A stretch of DNA of 21,819 nt from Campylobacteraceae bacterium (lineage in GTDB: Bacteria > Campylobacterota > Campylobacteria > Campylobacterales > Sulfurovaceae), in assembly GCA_027063325.1 (NCBI GenBank), contig JAMOSA010000292.1:1-21819 (forward strand), written 5' to 3'. The position numbers were made by a program, and so were the translations under genes. The notes below the pieces were generated by a model, which saw only the letters and a list, made by a program, of their open reading frames with translations, did no database searches and was not told where the DNA came from. Positions 21,447-21,819 of this stretch are shown here, piece by piece (position 1 is the first letter of the stretch; every line of letters begins with the position of its first letter).

Positions 21447-21724
21447 ACAGATACTTTCTTGATGCAAGAGATATGCAACACCCATATCCACTTGAGAGAG
21501 CTATAGCAATATTGAGAGAGCTTGATAGCAGTAGTTATCTATATATGTTGCACAGAAAATATCCAACACCTCTTATTGCATTGGCAAATGAGCATAACCT
21601 AAACCATAAATCATTGCAAATAGCCAAAGAGTGGCATATACTAATAACACCAAATCAAAATGTAAAGTTGGAAGAGTATATAAAGGAGGATATATGTTTG
21701 GACAACAGCAAGGATTATCACTAG
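21443..21724 (+). CDS. DUF2249 family protein
   Basis: The 93-residue product has the DUF2249 pattern: a start close to LDxRxxxxPxPLERxxxxL (here YFLDARDMQHPYPLERAIAI), a strand with LHRKYPTPLIALANEHN, and a final strand KEWHILITPN. The domain is a small alpha-beta fold related to the sulfur-carrier-like SirA/TusA fold. It is often found next to or fused with hemerythrins and denitrification genes, but its biochemical role is not established. It starts with GTG overlapping the hemerythrin stop and overlaps the next gene by 31 bases, so all are read from one message. Confidence 0.85.
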   Translation: MNRYFLDARDMQHPYPLERAIAILRELDSSSYLYMLHRKYPTPLIALANEHNLNHKSLQIAKEWHILITPNQNVKLEEYIKEDICLDNSKDYH

Positions 21725-21819
21725 AACAAGCTCCTCCTATAGAGGTAGTATTAAGATTTTTTTTGGGTGGTGCATTATGGGGAGTAGTAGCTGGTATATT
21801 TCTGCTTTTTAACAGTGAT
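21694..21819 (+). CDS. Membrane protein, N-terminal part (runs off the window)
   Basis: ATG 21694 has AAAGGAGGA directly in front, one of the strongest ribosome binding sites in the window, and lies inside the 3' end of the DUF2249 gene. The 42 visible residues begin MFGQQQGLSLEQAPPIEVVL, followed by RFFLGGALWGVVAGIFLLF, a clear membrane helix, with no stop before the edge. The QAPPIxV-RFF start reminds me of multi-spanning proteins near denitrification or NO-response genes, but this fragment is too short to name the family. Confidence 0.75.
   Translation, partial: MFGQQQGLSLEQAPPIEVVLRFFLGGALWGVVAGIFLLFNSD

Noticed and set aside
1..21819. CRISPR arrays, insertion sequences, prophage or integrase genes
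   Set aside because: No regularly spaced repeats, transposase or integrase motifs, or target-site duplications were seen.

Overview
The window is an AT-rich stretch of bacterial chromosome, most likely from a sulfur-oxidising member of the Campylobacterota (former Epsilonproteobacteria), near Sulfurovum or Sulfurimonas. The evidence is the gene order pheS-pheT-aroA-ispH in overlapping frames, the panD-ybaB pair, a sulfide:quinone oxidoreductase, Campylobacterota-like PheT and PheS, and repeated extended -10 promoters of the form TGnTATAAT. Nearly everything is chromosomal housekeeping. I see no insertion sequence, prophage, CRISPR array or rRNA gene.

Left part (1-3529). On the minus strand lies the 5' part of a peptide-deformylase-like gene that has lost its catalytic cysteine, then sqr followed by a 57-residue protein too short for usual gene lists. 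Divergent from sqr is a two-gene plus-strand unit: an unrecognised 104-residue protein overlapping a Sir2-family NAD-dependent deacylase. Next come four minus-strand genes coupled by stop/start overlaps, pheS-pheT-aroA-ispH (3532-8999): phenylalanyl-tRNA synthetase, a shikimate-pathway step leading to phenylalanine, and the last step of the MEP isoprenoid pathway.

Middle part (9000-17102). Plus strand: a Bax-inhibitor-1 family membrane protein behind a Fur-like palindrome, a stand-alone ThiD2-type thiamin protein, purH with a good terminator, and a Crp/Fnr-type regulator. Minus strand: a PiT phosphate transporter with a coiled-coil insert, and groES-groEL with a consensus promoter and an array of GACT half-sites but no CIRCE element. 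A tRNA with a CAU anticodon sits on the plus strand behind a perfect TTGACA-N17-TATAAT promoter.

Right part (17106-21819). The minus-strand run panD-ybaB-ankyrin, then rnhB and a CYTH protein, is interrupted by about 300 bases holding a GC-richer, hairpin-rich non-coding element. A thioredoxin-like [2Fe-2S] ferredoxin is divergent from a plus-strand operon that encodes an FmdE-like protein, a hemerythrin, a DUF2249 protein and the start of a membrane protein. This last operon and the structured element are the best candidates for something little described. The operon resembles gene sets tied to nitric oxide, oxygen or metal handling, but its function is inferred only from family membership.
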